In this document: piece by piece, positions 15,621 to 23,390 of the stretch | Numbering within the stretch: position 1 is the stretch's first letter | How the letters are laid out: each line of letters opens with the position of its first letter | Assembly (NCBI GenBank): GCA_021781495.1 | Contig: JAJXWS010000009.1 | Span: 1 to 57,382, forward strand | DNA: 57,382 bases | Reading direction: 5' to 3' | From: Acidobacteriota bacterium | GTDB lineage: Bacteria; Acidobacteriota; Terriglobia; Terriglobales; Acidobacteriaceae | The notes under the pieces: model-generated | Database searches by the model: none | Seen by the model: only the letters and a program-made list of their open reading frames with translations | What the model was told of the DNA's origin: nothing | Program-made: the position numbers and the translations under genes

Positions 15621-16829
15621 ATGTCCTCTTCCGATTTCGTCCCTGCCCAGCCCACCCGGCGCCGTCTGCTCAGCGCCATGGCCACCGTTGCCGGAGTCTC
15701 TGCCGCAACCTCGCTCTCCCTCAGCCCCGCTCCGGCCCTCGCCGAGCCTGCTCCGCCCGAGTCGCCCGACGAGCTCTTCGCCATGGCCCGCCTCCGCAAC
15801 TCCAAGACCCGCCGCTCCGCCAGCTGGGACCGCTCCGGCGGCAACAACGATGCCGTCCCCGTCGAGCCCGGCGCCTCCGCCACCTTGCTCGACGTCTCCG
15901 GCGCCGGAGTCATCACCCATCTCTGGTTCACCATCAACTCGCCCGACCCCATGCATCTCAAGAACCTTGTCCTGCGCGCCTGGTGGGATGGCGAATCCAC
16001 CCCCTCCGTCGAAGTCCCCATCGGCGACTTCTTCGGCCTCGGCCTCGGCGAGTACTACGTCTACCAGTCCGCGCTCGTCGCCGTCGCCTCCGTCAAGGCC
16101 CTCAACGCCTACTTCCAGATGCCCTTCGCCTCCGCCGCCCGCCTCACCCTCGCCAACGAAGGCAAAATCCGTACCGACAGCCTCTACTTCGCCGTGGATT
16201 ACATCACCCTGCCCAGCCTTCCAGCCAATGTGGCCCGCTTCCACGCCCAGTACCGCCAGGCCGCCCCCTGCAAAGGCGAAATCAACAACTGGATCAACCA
16301 GTACGCGCCTGCCGTCAATGACCGCAAAAACCTCGACGGCGCCGGCAACTATGTCTTCCTTGAGGCCCACGGCACCGGCCACTTCCTCGGCGTCACCCAC
16401 TCCGTCCTCCAGAACCAGGACGGCTGGTTCGGCGAGGGCGACGACATGATCTTCATCGACGGCGACACCGCCCCCACCATCAACGGCACAGGCACTGAGG
16501 ACTACTACAACGGCGCCTGGAGCTTCGGCGACCAGCCCTTCGCCTTTGCCCACAACGGATCTCCCTACATCGTCGATCCCAACCGCATCGGCGGACGCTA
16601 CTGCCTCTACCGCTGGCACCTCGAAAGCCCCGTCAGCTTCCAGAAATCCATCCGCGTCACCATGGAGCACGGCCACGCCAACCACCGCTCCGACAACTTC
16701 TACACCACCGCCTTCTGGTACCAGACCGAGCCCCACGCGCCATTTCCTGCCCTGCCCCACCCCGAAGATCGTGTCCCGCGCGTCTATCAGGTGGGCGGCC
16801 CCGGAGCCGCGCCACAGCAGGCTGGCTAG
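15621..16829 (+). CDS. Tat-exported DUF2961 (GH172-type) protein
   Basis: 402 residues. ATG 15621 follows AAGGAGTTCCCA. The N-terminus has a twin-arginine-like motif (PTRRRLLSAMATVAG) and a hydrophobic stretch ending ALAEP. The mature protein matches DUF2961: SWDRSGGNNDAVPVEPGASATLLDVSGAGVITHLWFT, LRAWWDGESTPSVEVPIGDFFG, and the hallmark GTGTEDYYNGAW with Glu293. DUF2961 is now glycoside hydrolase family 172, which includes difructose-dianhydride and arabinofuranoside enzymes with jelly-roll folds that assemble as trimers or hexamers. Likely role: exported hydrolysis of furanoside-containing glycans. It is usually longer in other phyla. It stands alone here, ahead of the ArsR operon. Confidence 0.88.
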   Translation: MSSSDFVPAQPTRRRLLSAMATVAGVSAATSLSLSPAPALAEPAPPESPDELFAMARLRNSKTRRSASWDRSGGNNDAVPVEPGASATLLDVSGAGVITHLWFTINSPDPMHLKNLVLRAWWDGESTPSVEVPIGDFFGLGLGEYYVYQSALVAVASVKALNAYFQMPFASAARLTLANEGKIRTDSLYFAVDYITLPSLPANVARFHAQYRQAAPCKGEINNWINQYAPAVNDRKNLDGAGNYVFLEAHGTGHFLGVTHSVLQNQDGWFGEGDDMIFIDGDTAPTINGTGTEDYYNGAWSFGDQPFAFAHNGSPYIVDPNRIGGRYCLYRWHLESPVSFQKSIRVTMEHGHANHRSDNFYTTAFWYQTEPHAPFPALPHPEDRVPRVYQVGGPGAAPQQAG

Positions 16830-16863
16830 GCCAAAGCCCGCCAGCCGAAAGAGGTGAGATGCA

Positions 16864-16881
16864 TGAATACTGAAGTATTCA
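16864..16881. promoter_or_regulatory. Perfect 18-bp ArsR-type operator
   Basis: TGAATACTGAAGTATTCA has two perfect 8-base arms around GA. It ends two bases before the -35 box of the SRPBCC-ArsR promoter. A partial copy (AATACTGAA, 16906-16914) overlaps the -10 box. Size and symmetry suit an ArsR dimer, so the downstream regulator probably represses its own operon. Confidence 0.75.
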
Positions 16882-16882
16882 C

Positions 16883-16910
16883 TTGACAATAAATCCGGCC
16901 CAGCTAATAC
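16883..16910 (+). promoter_or_regulatory. Sigma-70 promoter of the SRPBCC-ArsR operon
   Basis: TTGACA (16883-16888), 16-base spacer, TAATAC (16905-16910). The first box is consensus and the second differs at one position. The transcript would start near 16917, about 33 bases before the ATG. Confidence 0.75.
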
Positions 16911-16949
16911 TGAACCTGTCGCTTCACCATCGACAGAGAGGTATCTCCC

Positions 16950-17423
16950 ATGGCAAACACCACCGTCGTCCACAGCACCTTCGTCCTTGAGCGCAACTAT
17001 CCGCAGCCGCCTGAGCGCGTCTTTGCCGCATTCGCCCAGCCCGCCCGCAAGCGCCGCTGGTACGCCGAGGGCGATCACGAGATTCAGGAATTCGAAATGG
17101 AATTCCGCGTCGGCGGCTCCGAGCGCTTCCGCTACTGCTTCAAGCCTGGCCATCCCATCGCCGGCTCCCAGATAGCAAACGACAGCACCTACCAGGACAT
17201 CGAACCCAACCAGCGCATCGTAATGACCTCAAAGATGGCCCTCAACGGCAAGACCATTGTCGTCATGCTCGCCACCTTTGAATTTCTGTCCGCCGGCACC
17301 GGTACCACCCTCGCCCTCACGCATCAGGGGGCCTACGTCGAGTGGCCTGACGGCCCCGGCATGATCCAGGCCGGCTGGCGCAGTCTCTTGGAACGCCTCG
17401 CCAACGAGTTGGCGCAATCCTAG
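16950..17423 (+). CDS. SRPBCC/AHSA1-domain protein
   Basis: 157 residues. GAGAGG precedes the ATG by eight bases. It is an activator-of-Hsp90-ATPase-homology (AHSA1) START-like domain: FVLERNYPQPPERVFAAFAQPARKRRWYAEG, EFRVGGSERFRY, IVMTSKMALNGKTIVVMLATFEF, and the C-terminal helix GWRSLLERLANELA. Bacterial members form a hydrophobic ligand pocket and are typically encoded next to an ArsR regulator, as here. Ligand and role are unknown; detoxification or stress sensing is often supposed. First gene of a two-gene operon with its own operator. Confidence 0.88.
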   Translation: MANTTVVHSTFVLERNYPQPPERVFAAFAQPARKRRWYAEGDHEIQEFEMEFRVGGSERFRYCFKPGHPIAGSQIANDSTYQDIEPNQRIVMTSKMALNGKTIVVMLATFEFLSAGTGTTLALTHQGAYVEWPDGPGMIQAGWRSLLERLANELAQS

Positions 17424-17446
17424 CAGCGCCGGAAACGGAGCCCGTC

Positions 17447-17782
17447 ATGACCGTTTCTTCCCCCCAGATCGATCGACTCTTCCACGCCCTCGGCGACCCG
17501 ACCCGCCGGACCATCCTGGATCGTCTCAGCCGTGGGCCTGCCTCGGTTTCGCAGCTCGCCGAGCCTCTCGGCATCACCATCACCGCCGTCGCGCAGCACC
17601 TCCAGATCCTCGAGGAATCCGGCCTCGTGCGCACAGAGAAGGTGGGCCGCGTCCGCACCTGCCGTATCGAGCCCACGGGCTTTGACGCGCTCGAGCAATG
17701 GATTCGCGACCACCGCTCCCTCTGGGAGCTGCGGCTCGACCGCCTCGCCGAAGTCCTTGCCGAGTGCGAAGACGGCCAATAG
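17447..17782 (+). CDS. ArsR-family transcriptional repressor
   Basis: 111 residues with a winged helix: DRLFHALGDPTRRTILDRLSRGPASVSQLAEPLGITITAVAQHLQILEESGLVRTEKVGRVRTCRI. The metal-binding ELCVCDL motif of ArsR/SmtB sensors is absent and there is no cysteine in the recognition region, so this is the non-metal subgroup paired with SRPBCC proteins. It starts 23 bases after the SRPBCC stop and probably binds the palindrome at 16864-16881. The C-terminal helix (ALEQWIRDHRSLWELRLDRLAEVLAE) should dimerise. Confidence 0.92.
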   Translation: MTVSSPQIDRLFHALGDPTRRTILDRLSRGPASVSQLAEPLGITITAVAQHLQILEESGLVRTEKVGRVRTCRIEPTGFDALEQWIRDHRSLWELRLDRLAEVLAECEDGQ

Positions 17783-17789
17783 CCGCGTG

Positions 17790-17832
17790 CAAACAGAAAG
17801 GCACGACGCAAGGTTCTTCCTTGCGCCGTGCC
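17790..17832 (-). terminator. Rho-independent terminator
   Basis: Fourteen-base arms (17800-17813 and 17819-17832, one G-U pair) with a 5-base loop, then TTTCTGTTT on the minus strand. It serves the Gln/Arg-rich secreted protein gene. On the plus strand no T-run follows, although the hairpin lies just after the ArsR stop. Confidence 0.8.
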
Positions 17833-17916
17833 TCGTGTCACTGGCTTCCGGGGTCAACTCTCCAGCGCGCGCTGCGGCCATCTGCTGGTCCACGCCTGTC
17901 TCACCCGGCCGATGCC

Positions 17917-18564
17917 CTAGTCCTTTTGCAGGCCCAGGTCATCGCCCATCTGCCGGAACTCCCGCTGATACGTCTTCATCTCGCGTTCGGTCGCCCGTGC
18001 CTGCTCGGCAACGCGCTTCCCGTTCGGCTCAGCTCCGTTCAGTTCCTGTTCCATCTCCTGCAGACGGTTCTGGATGCGCTCATGCGCCTGCTGCATCGCC
18101 TGGTTGCGATTCTGCACCGCATTCTGCTGGTCCTGGTTTAGCCCGTTGTAGAGCTGTGCACGATTCTGCTCCATCGTGCGAACCTGCTCCCGCAGCTGCT
18201 CCTGCTGGCGACGGGCGTTCTCCGCGTTAAAGCCCTTTCCGTTGGCATTCTGCGCCATCGTGCGGGCCTGGGTCCGGGTCTGCGCCATGGTGCGGTCGCA
18301 GGTCCTGTACTGGTCCCGCTGCTGCGTGGTTGCCTGCGTGTGCAGCCGGTCGCGATCCTGCTTGCGAATCTGGTCGCGGGACTGGTCACGAGTCCGGTCA
18401 CGCGTCTGGCTCATGGTACCCCCGCCGCCACCGGTCGACGGACGCTGAGCCTGCCGCTGCTGGCCGCCGCCGCCTCCGCCACCACCTCCACCATGCTGTG
18501 CCACAAGCACAACAGGGCCAAGTGCCAGCATCAGGGCCAGCGGTACTGAGAGATTCCATTTCAT
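17917..18564 (-). CDS. Secreted Gln/Arg-rich, coiled-coil-like protein
   Basis: 215 residues from ATG 18564 (AAGGAA upstream). A signal peptide (MKWNLSVPLALMLALGPVVLVAQ) is followed by ten consecutive glycines, a second Gly run, and a long hydrophilic region full of Arg, Gln, Asp, Met and Thr. Short imperfect repeats such as TRDRTRDQSRDQIRKQDRDR and MAQTRTQARTMAQN occur. The remainder (residues about 110-215) has the spacing of a long helix or coiled coil (MQQAHERIQNRLQEMEQELN). No enzyme motif and a single cysteine. It resembles Spy/periplasmic-chaperone-like or envelope stress proteins only in composition, so I do not name it. A palindrome of the CRP type lies about 83 bases upstream. Confidence 0.78.
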   Translation of the reverse strand: MKWNLSVPLALMLALGPVVLVAQHGGGGGGGGGGQQRQAQRPSTGGGGGTMSQTRDRTRDQSRDQIRKQDRDRLHTQATTQQRDQYRTCDRTMAQTRTQARTMAQNANGKGFNAENARRQQEQLREQVRTMEQNRAQLYNGLNQDQQNAVQNRNQAMQQAHERIQNRLQEMEQELNGAEPNGKRVAEQARATEREMKTYQREFRQMGDDLGLQKD

Positions 18565-18646
18565 GGCAGTTCCTTCCCGGGGCAGGCACATCCATCGGCC
18601 TGCTCCCCTACTGCGGGACGTTAGACTGCCCCGCAGAAAAAGGGAG

Positions 18647-18662
18647 AGTGACGACCGTCACT
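18647..18662. promoter_or_regulatory. CRP/FNR-type palindrome
   Basis: AGTGACGACCGTCACT has 7-base perfect arms and contains GTGA-N6-TCAC, the core recognised by CRP-family regulators. It lies between the divergent-free starts, 83 bases upstream of the Gln/Arg-rich protein gene (minus strand) and 39 bases after the end of the nitronate monooxygenase gene. Confidence 0.5.
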
Positions 18663-18700
18663 GGAAGGAAATTTTTCTTCAGAAAGGTGCAATTCCTGCA

Positions 18701-20173
18701 TCAGGCCGTGGCTGCAAGCTCCGCCATATCAACCGAATGCGTCTCTGCCGCGCTCTTCCCCAGCAGCGACCGAACCACATCCGCCGCGCTGTAGGAATCA
18801 CGCCCCGGCGCCAGAAACTGCGCAATCGTATTCAGGTCATCGCCCACGGTTACCAGCGCAGGCTCCTCTGAGCCATCCTTGCGATGCTGCGCATGGCCCA
18901 CGTTGGCCATCAGCGCATTGCACAGGCACTTGCGGCCCACCGTATCCTCTACCTTGCCGCCCTTGGCCACGTAAGTCGCCACCGGTTCGGCTGCGCAGCG
19001 ATACCCAATGCCGCCCGTTTCCGTGGCATAAGCTTCCCGCAGATACCCCAGGTCGCACACCCGCTTCCGCTCCTGGTATATGTTGAACGCAGACGACGTG
19101 CCTTCCAGCTGCGCCACCTTGAACGGAAATCCGGTCGGAGACGCCAGCGGGTCGGTAAACACCTTGCCCGAACCCGTCTGCGCCTGCGCCATAAGGGCCT
19201 GCTTCAGGTCCTTGCGCATGCCCGATTCCTCGCTGAACGCAAACGCCGTTCCCACCTGGATCCCTGCGGCGCCCTCGTCCAGCGCCTGTCGCAGCTTCTC
19301 CGCATTCCCAAAGCCGCCCGCCAGCCAGAAAGGCACTCCCAGCTCCCGCAGTTCGGCCAGGTTCACCTTGTCCCGGTCGCCGTAAACCGGCTCGCCCGTC
19401 TCGCTCAGGTGCATCTTGCCCCGCGGAGGCGCATTGTGCCCGCCCGCCGTCGGGCTTTCAATCACCAGCCCATTCACCGGGCCGCTCGCCCGCCGCAGCA
19501 TCGTCGTTGCCAGCGTGTTCGACGAGACAATCGCCAGAAACTTCGGCCTCGTCAGTTCAGGCAGCGGTCCGTTCACGTAGTCGGCTGGGTCAAAGCGCAT
19601 CATCGTGTCCTGGTCGGCCGCCGCGCCCGTCACGCTTAGCTTGTACTCGGCCGGCCGCCGGGCTGCCAGTGCGTCCAGCACCCCCGGAATATGCAGCGGA
19701 ATCCCCGCCCCCATCAGCACATAGCCCACGCCCGCCAGCATTGCGCCATAAATGGATGCCAGATGCGGCAGCTGAACCTTCTCCAGAAAGTTCACCCCCA
19801 CCTGGTTCCAATGTCCTTCGCGCGCCAGGAAGACCTCAACAAAGTTGCTCACCATGCACAGCTCAATCAGCTTGCGCGGTTCCACGCGCTGGTGCATCGG
19901 CGCCACCGGGTACGATGCGTCGACTGGCTTGCCGCCGGTCACAAAGTACTCCTGCCACACCCGCTTCGCCATCTCGGGAAACGGAAATGCGTCCAATCCC
20001 CTGCGCATGTGGCCGCCCTTGTCGCCATCGGCAAGGCGGCGAATAAAGAGCTGATCGAGCGCTGTGCCCGAGACTACCCCGAGCTGCCCGAGTTTGGAAA
20101 CGGCCTGCGCCAGCCGCCAGTTGGACACGCCGACACCCATGCCACCCTGAATAATTTTGGGAAACTGGACCAT
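18701..20173 (-). CDS. Nitronate monooxygenase (2-nitropropane dioxygenase) family
   Basis: 490 residues, an FMN-binding TIM barrel. Landmarks: IIQGGMGVGVSNWRLAQAVS at the N-terminus, FLAIVSSNTLATTMLRRA, VIESPTAGGHNAPPRG (substrate and flavin loop with His), VPFWLAGGFGN and AAGIQVGTAFAFSEESGM (phosphate binding). The family oxidises alkyl nitronates; longer members like this one are related to PfaD-type enoyl reductases. The extended C-terminus holds a Cys pair (GRKCLCNALMANVGH) seen in this subgroup. No Shine-Dalgarno precedes the ATG at 20173, so initiation may be leaderless or use another start. Three TGGCACT copies upstream suggest dedicated regulation. Confidence 0.85.
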   Translation of the reverse strand: MVQFPKIIQGGMGVGVSNWRLAQAVSKLGQLGVVSGTALDQLFIRRLADGDKGGHMRRGLDAFPFPEMAKRVWQEYFVTGGKPVDASYPVAPMHQRVEPRKLIELCMVSNFVEVFLAREGHWNQVGVNFLEKVQLPHLASIYGAMLAGVGYVLMGAGIPLHIPGVLDALAARRPAEYKLSVTGAAADQDTMMRFDPADYVNGPLPELTRPKFLAIVSSNTLATTMLRRASGPVNGLVIESPTAGGHNAPPRGKMHLSETGEPVYGDRDKVNLAELRELGVPFWLAGGFGNAEKLRQALDEGAAGIQVGTAFAFSEESGMRKDLKQALMAQAQTGSGKVFTDPLASPTGFPFKVAQLEGTSSAFNIYQERKRVCDLGYLREAYATETGGIGYRCAAEPVATYVAKGGKVEDTVGRKCLCNALMANVGHAQHRKDGSEEPALVTVGDDLNTIAQFLAPGRDSYSAADVVRSLLGKSAAETHSVDMAELAATA

Positions 20174-20198
20174 TGTTAAATTGTTTCACAAATTCAGA

Positions 20199-20258
20199 TT
20201 TGGCACTCTCTTTTCTTTGCAGTTTCGTAAAAAGTGCCAAACTGAGGCAAGAGTGCCA
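20199..20258. promoter_or_regulatory. Inverted/direct TGGCACT repeats upstream of the nitronate monooxygenase gene
   Basis: TTTGGCACT (20199-20207) and AGTGCCAAA (20233-20241) are perfect 9-base inverted repeats 25 bases apart. A third copy GAGTGCCA (20251-20258) follows. They fill the gap between the MgtE-like and nitronate monooxygenase genes and begin 26 bases from the ATG. Likely a multi-site operator; the regulator is unknown. Confidence 0.5.
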
Positions 20259-20293
20259 TCTCCCTTTCAGCGGATCAAATACTCAACCCGCCT

Positions 20294-21550
20294 CTACAGC
20301 TTCTCCCGCAAAAAGCTGATCACGTGGTCCGCCTGCACCACCCCCACCATCCGGTGCTGCGTATCCACCACCGCCAGCGAGTGCAGGTTGTACTTGTCAA
20401 ACATCTCCGCCAACTCCTTCTGGTGCATATCCGCCGGGCAGGAGAGCACCCGCGACTCCGCCAGCGGCGCCAGCTTCGAGTCCGGCTGCGCCATCACTAC
20501 CCGCGCCAGCGGAATCGCCCCGCGCAGCACCCGCTTCTCGTCCAGCAGATAGATCTCCGTCACGCTCTCCGGATCGCCGTCAAAGCTCCGCAGCGCCTGC
20601 ACCGCCTGCGCCACCGTCGCGTTCGTGCCCAGGTAGACAAAGTCCGTGGTCATGCAGCCGGCAGCCGACTTCTCATCGAACTCCAGCAGCTCGGCCACCT
20701 CCTGCCGCTCCTCCGGCTCCATCTCCTCCAGAATCGCGTCCGACCGCTCCTCCGGCAGCTCCGCCAGCAGGTCCGCCGCGGCGCCGGGGTCCATCTCCTC
20801 CACAATGTCGGCGATCTTCTCTTCGTCCAGCTTGTCCAGCAGCGCCTTTTGCAGCTTGGGATCGACCTCTTCCAGCGCCTCCGCCGCCACCTCTTCATCC
20901 AGTGACGTAAACACCGCCTCGCGCTCCGCCGGAGCCAGATCCTCCAGAATCTCAGCCAGGTCCGACGGGTGCATCTCCGCCAGCCGTTCGTGCTCAATCC
21001 GCAGCTTCACCCGGCGCGCCGGGTCCACCTCGATCACGTCCACAAACTGCCACGGAATCCCCCGCGCCGCGAACTTGCGCGAAACCGAGTCCAGCGTTGT
21101 GCGCGGCAATACCCCCTTGAACACTCGCCGAAACGCCCCGCGCAGCCCCACCTCCACCTCGGCCACGCGCAGCAGATGGGCCGCGCCGTGCCCCATCCAC
21201 TCCAGGTCCACGTCGTTTACCCGCACCACCTTGCGGCCATGGATGTCGATGATCTGCCGGTCCACCAGGTCCTGCTGCAGATACAGGTAATTGCTCTCGT
21301 CGGCCAGCGGCACCAGCGCCCCCGCCGTGCGCAGCTCCAGCGTGCCCGCCGGTGTCTCCATCACCTCTTGCGACGGCACAATGGAGAGCCCCGCGCGCGT
21401 CTTCAGCACCAGCCCTGCCACCTTGCCCGCGTCCGGCCCCGTGGCCACGGCAATATCCTTCAGCCTGCCGCGCAAATGCCCCTGCGCATCGGTCACAGGA
21501 GTTCCCAGAAGTGCCGTCAGGCTTACGCGGGCTGAAGTGCGGGGTTGCAT
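20294..21550 (-). CDS. Soluble PRC-barrel / MgtE N-domain / CBS protein (no channel domain)
   Basis: 418 residues with no membrane helix. Order: two PRC-barrel-like halves (residues about 8-75 and 85-155, including HGRKVVRVNDVDLEW), the acidic MgtE intracellular N domain (LAEMHPSDLAEILEDLAPAE, then repeats DEEVAAEALEEVDPKLQ and EEKIADIVEEMDPGAAADLL), and a CBS pair (FVYLGTNATVAQAVQALR, LHSLAVVDTQHRMVGVVQADHV). In MgtE the N and CBS domains bind Mg2+ and close the channel; here the channel is missing. It may gate or sense magnesium for another transporter. It precedes the nitronate monooxygenase gene by 120 bases. The NRAMP-related gene lies 5 kb away. Confidence 0.85.
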   Translation of the reverse strand: MQPRTSARVSLTALLGTPVTDAQGHLRGRLKDIAVATGPDAGKVAGLVLKTRAGLSIVPSQEVMETPAGTLELRTAGALVPLADESNYLYLQQDLVDRQIIDIHGRKVVRVNDVDLEWMGHGAAHLLRVAEVEVGLRGAFRRVFKGVLPRTTLDSVSRKFAARGIPWQFVDVIEVDPARRVKLRIEHERLAEMHPSDLAEILEDLAPAEREAVFTSLDEEVAAEALEEVDPKLQKALLDKLDEEKIADIVEEMDPGAAADLLAELPEERSDAILEEMEPEERQEVAELLEFDEKSAAGCMTTDFVYLGTNATVAQAVQALRSFDGDPESVTEIYLLDEKRVLRGAIPLARVVMAQPDSKLAPLAESRVLSCPADMHQKELAEMFDKYNLHSLAVVDTQHRMVGVVQADHVISFLREKL

Positions 21551-21647
21551 GTGCTGAGTGTAGTCCTTTCCATGCGGCCTGTGTCACCGCCTGTAGCGAT
21601 AACTTATCCCAACGTCCCACCCCTGTCACACCGCCCTTCCATACTGC

Positions 21648-21676
21648 TTGACACGGAGCGCATAAGCCGTGAAACT
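21648..21676 (+). promoter_or_regulatory. Possible sigma-70 promoter of the RsbW-like gene
   Basis: TTGACA (21648-21653), 17-base spacer, GAAACT (21671-21676). The -35 box is perfect and the -10 box is weak. It lies 67 bases ahead of the GTG start. Confidence 0.35.
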
Positions 21677-21742
21677 GCCAGCTAGGTTCCTCGCACGGTT
21701 CTACGTAGCTTTCCAGTTCCGGCGGAGGCGGAGGCAAACCGA

Positions 21743-22183
21743 GTGACCAATCCAAAAGCTGGACGGTTAAGTTTTGCGCTGAGCTCGACCATGGAGAGCG
21801 TCAGTGAAGTGGAGGCTGCCGCGGACAAGCTGGCCAGCGAGGCCGGCCTCGACGAAGATACACGTTTTCACGTCACCATGGCCGTGCGCGAAGCCGCCGT
21901 GAACGCCGTCCTCCACGGCAATGATTACGATCCTGCAAAGAAGATCTCCGCCACGTTTGAGAACAACGGCACATCCCTCATCATCACCATCGCCGATGAA
22001 GGCATTGGCCTCGACCCCGACTCGCTTCCCGATCCCCTCGCCCCTGAGAACCTCATGCGCGGCACCGGTCGCGGCATCTTCCTCATCCGCTCTCTCATGG
22101 ATGAAGTACACTTTCGTCAACTGCATCCCGGAACCGAATTGACCCTCATTAAACATTTGGCGCCGGCAAGCGAAAAATCGTAA
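21743..22183 (+). CDS. RsbW-type anti-sigma factor / serine protein kinase
   Basis: 146 residues from GTG 21743 with GGAGGC seven bases upstream. It is a GHKL ATPase: N box MAVREAAVNAVLHGN (Glu and Asn for Mg-ATP), G1 box ADEGIGLDPD, and G2 loop GTGRGIFLI. RsbW/SpoIIAB proteins bind a sigma factor and phosphorylate a STAS antagonist to switch partners. The STAS antagonist gene follows 135 bases downstream on the same strand, which supports a partner-switching pair. No sigma-B-like gene is in the adjacent region, so its target sigma factor or other output is unknown. Confidence 0.9.
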   Translation: MTNPKAGRLSFALSSTMESVSEVEAAADKLASEAGLDEDTRFHVTMAVREAAVNAVLHGNDYDPAKKISATFENNGTSLIITIADEGIGLDPDSLPDPLAPENLMRGTGRGIFLIRSLMDEVHFRQLHPGTELTLIKHLAPASEKS

Positions 22184-22318
22184 CGCACCCGCGTGGGCTG
22201 CGCTGGAGATGAATCCCTGATCTCCCTTCCGCATACACCCCGCCAGGCAGGTTCACAATTCCTGCCTCGGAACCCGCAAAGGTGCTATAACCGTACTAAC
22301 TCAAAAGGAGGAATTTCC

Positions 22319-22663
22319 GTGGCACTTACAATTGCTTCCCGTGAAGTGGACGGCGTTACCGTGTTGGACCTCAGCGGTCGGGTAACTCTCGGCGAGGGCA
22401 GTGTGCAGTTGCGCGAGGCGATCCGCGACCTCATCAGCAAGGGCTCCCACAAGATTCTGCTGAATATGGGCGAAGTCAATTACATCGATAGCTCGGGGCT
22501 CGGTGAACTGGTCAGCGCCTACACCACCGCCAAGAACCAGTCTGCTTCCGTCAAGCTCCTCAGCCTGACCCACAAGGTCAAGGATGTGTTGCAGCTCACC
22601 AAGCTCTACACCGTCTTTGATGTGTTCGACGATGAGGCCAGCGCCATCGCCTCCTACAAGTAA
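22319..22663 (+). CDS. STAS-domain anti-sigma factor antagonist
   Basis: 114 residues. GTG 22319 has AAGGAGG eight bases before it. The STAS fold shows VTVLDLSGRVTLGEGSVQLREAI and the phosphorylation loop MGEVNYIDSSGLGELVSAY, where the second Ser (SSGL) is the residue phosphorylated in SpoIIAA/RsbV proteins. It should be inactivated by the RsbW-type kinase encoded just upstream and, when dephosphorylated, release the sigma factor. An unusually strong ribosome site suggests more antagonist than kinase is made. A bidirectional terminator lies 37 bases after its stop. Confidence 0.93.
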   Translation: MALTIASREVDGVTVLDLSGRVTLGEGSVQLREAIRDLISKGSHKILLNMGEVNYIDSSGLGELVSAYTTAKNQSASVKLLSLTHKVKDVLQLTKLYTVFDVFDDEASAIASYK

Positions 22664-22699
22664 CCGGGGTCATCTCCTCCTCCTGGCGACTGATAAACG

Positions 22700-22735
22700 A
22701 AAAGGCCACCCCGCATCGCGGAGTGGCCTTTTCTC
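22700..22735. terminator. Bidirectional rho-independent terminator
   Basis: AAAAGGCCACCCC at 22700-22712 pairs with the complementary GGAGTGGCCTTTT after a short loop. T-runs follow on both strands. It separates the STAS gene (plus) from the convergent LemA gene (minus). Confidence 0.88.
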
Positions 22736-22750
22736 GTCTCTGCCTCCAGC

Positions 22751-23329
22751 CTAGAACTTCACCGTCGGTGCAGTCCTTGCCGCAGCGCTGGCTTCAAAGT
22801 AGGCCTCGTTCGCGTGGAAGCCCAGGATGCTCGCCCAGACGCTGTTCGGAAACTGCCGTACAAACGTGTTGTAGTCCCGCAGCGTGTCGTTGTAGCGTCG
22901 CCGCGACACCTTGATGCGGTTCTCCGTCCCCGCCAGCTCATCCTGCAGCCGCATGAACTGCTCGCTCGACCGCAGCTGCGGATAGTTCTCCGTCAGCATC
23001 AGCAGCCGTCCCAGCGCGGAGTCCAGTTGTCCGTTCGCCGCCATCCGGGCCTGCGGTCCCTGCGCATTCAGCATCCCCGCCCGCGCGTTGGCAATGTCGC
23101 CAAACACCGTGCTCTCTTCCTTCGTAAAGCCCTTCACCGTCTCCACAAGGTTCGGAATCAGGTCAGCCCGCCGTTGCAGGTCCGCGTCCACGTCCGACCA
23201 CGCCTTCTTCACGGATTCATCCTTGGCCACCAGCTGATGCTGCGTGCTCACAAAGCTGCCGTACACAAACATCCCGGCAACCAGAAAGACTCCCACCACC
23301 GCCAGAAAAATTACCAGTCCACGACGCAT
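22751..23329 (-). CDS. LemA family protein
   Basis: 192 residues from ATG 23329. One N-terminal membrane helix (LVIFLAVVGVFLVAGMFVYG) is followed by the LemA helical bundle with its signature VKKAWSDVDADLQRRADLIPNLVETVKGF and NYPQLRSSEQFMRLQDELAGTENRI, RYNDTLRDYNTFVRQFPNS. The N-terminus is expected outside and the bundle exposed at the membrane. LemA proteins occur beside TPM-domain proteins, as here, and the pair is thought to act in envelope or membrane-protein quality control. It is downstream of the TPM gene by 61 bases in the same transcript. Confidence 0.93.
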   Translation of the reverse strand: MRRGLVIFLAVVGVFLVAGMFVYGSFVSTQHQLVAKDESVKKAWSDVDADLQRRADLIPNLVETVKGFTKEESTVFGDIANARAGMLNAQGPQARMAANGQLDSALGRLLMLTENYPQLRSSEQFMRLQDELAGTENRIKVSRRRYNDTLRDYNTFVRQFPNSVWASILGFHANEAYFEASAAARTAPTVKF

Positions 23330-23390
23330 ACAGTCCCTTTCTCCTCCGGCCCTCGCACAGCATGGGCCCCGTCCAACATCGCTCTGCTGC

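Noticed and set aside
20199..20220. A sigma-54-type TGGCAC...TTGC promoter upstream of nitronate monooxygenase
   Set aside because: Spacing between TGGCAC and TTGC is ten bases instead of five on the plus strand and two on the minus strand.
22244..22267. Small hairpin (AGGCAGG/CCTGCCT) between the RsbW-like and STAS genes
   Set aside because: Seven-base stem without a T-run; it may be a processing site but cannot be supported as a terminator.
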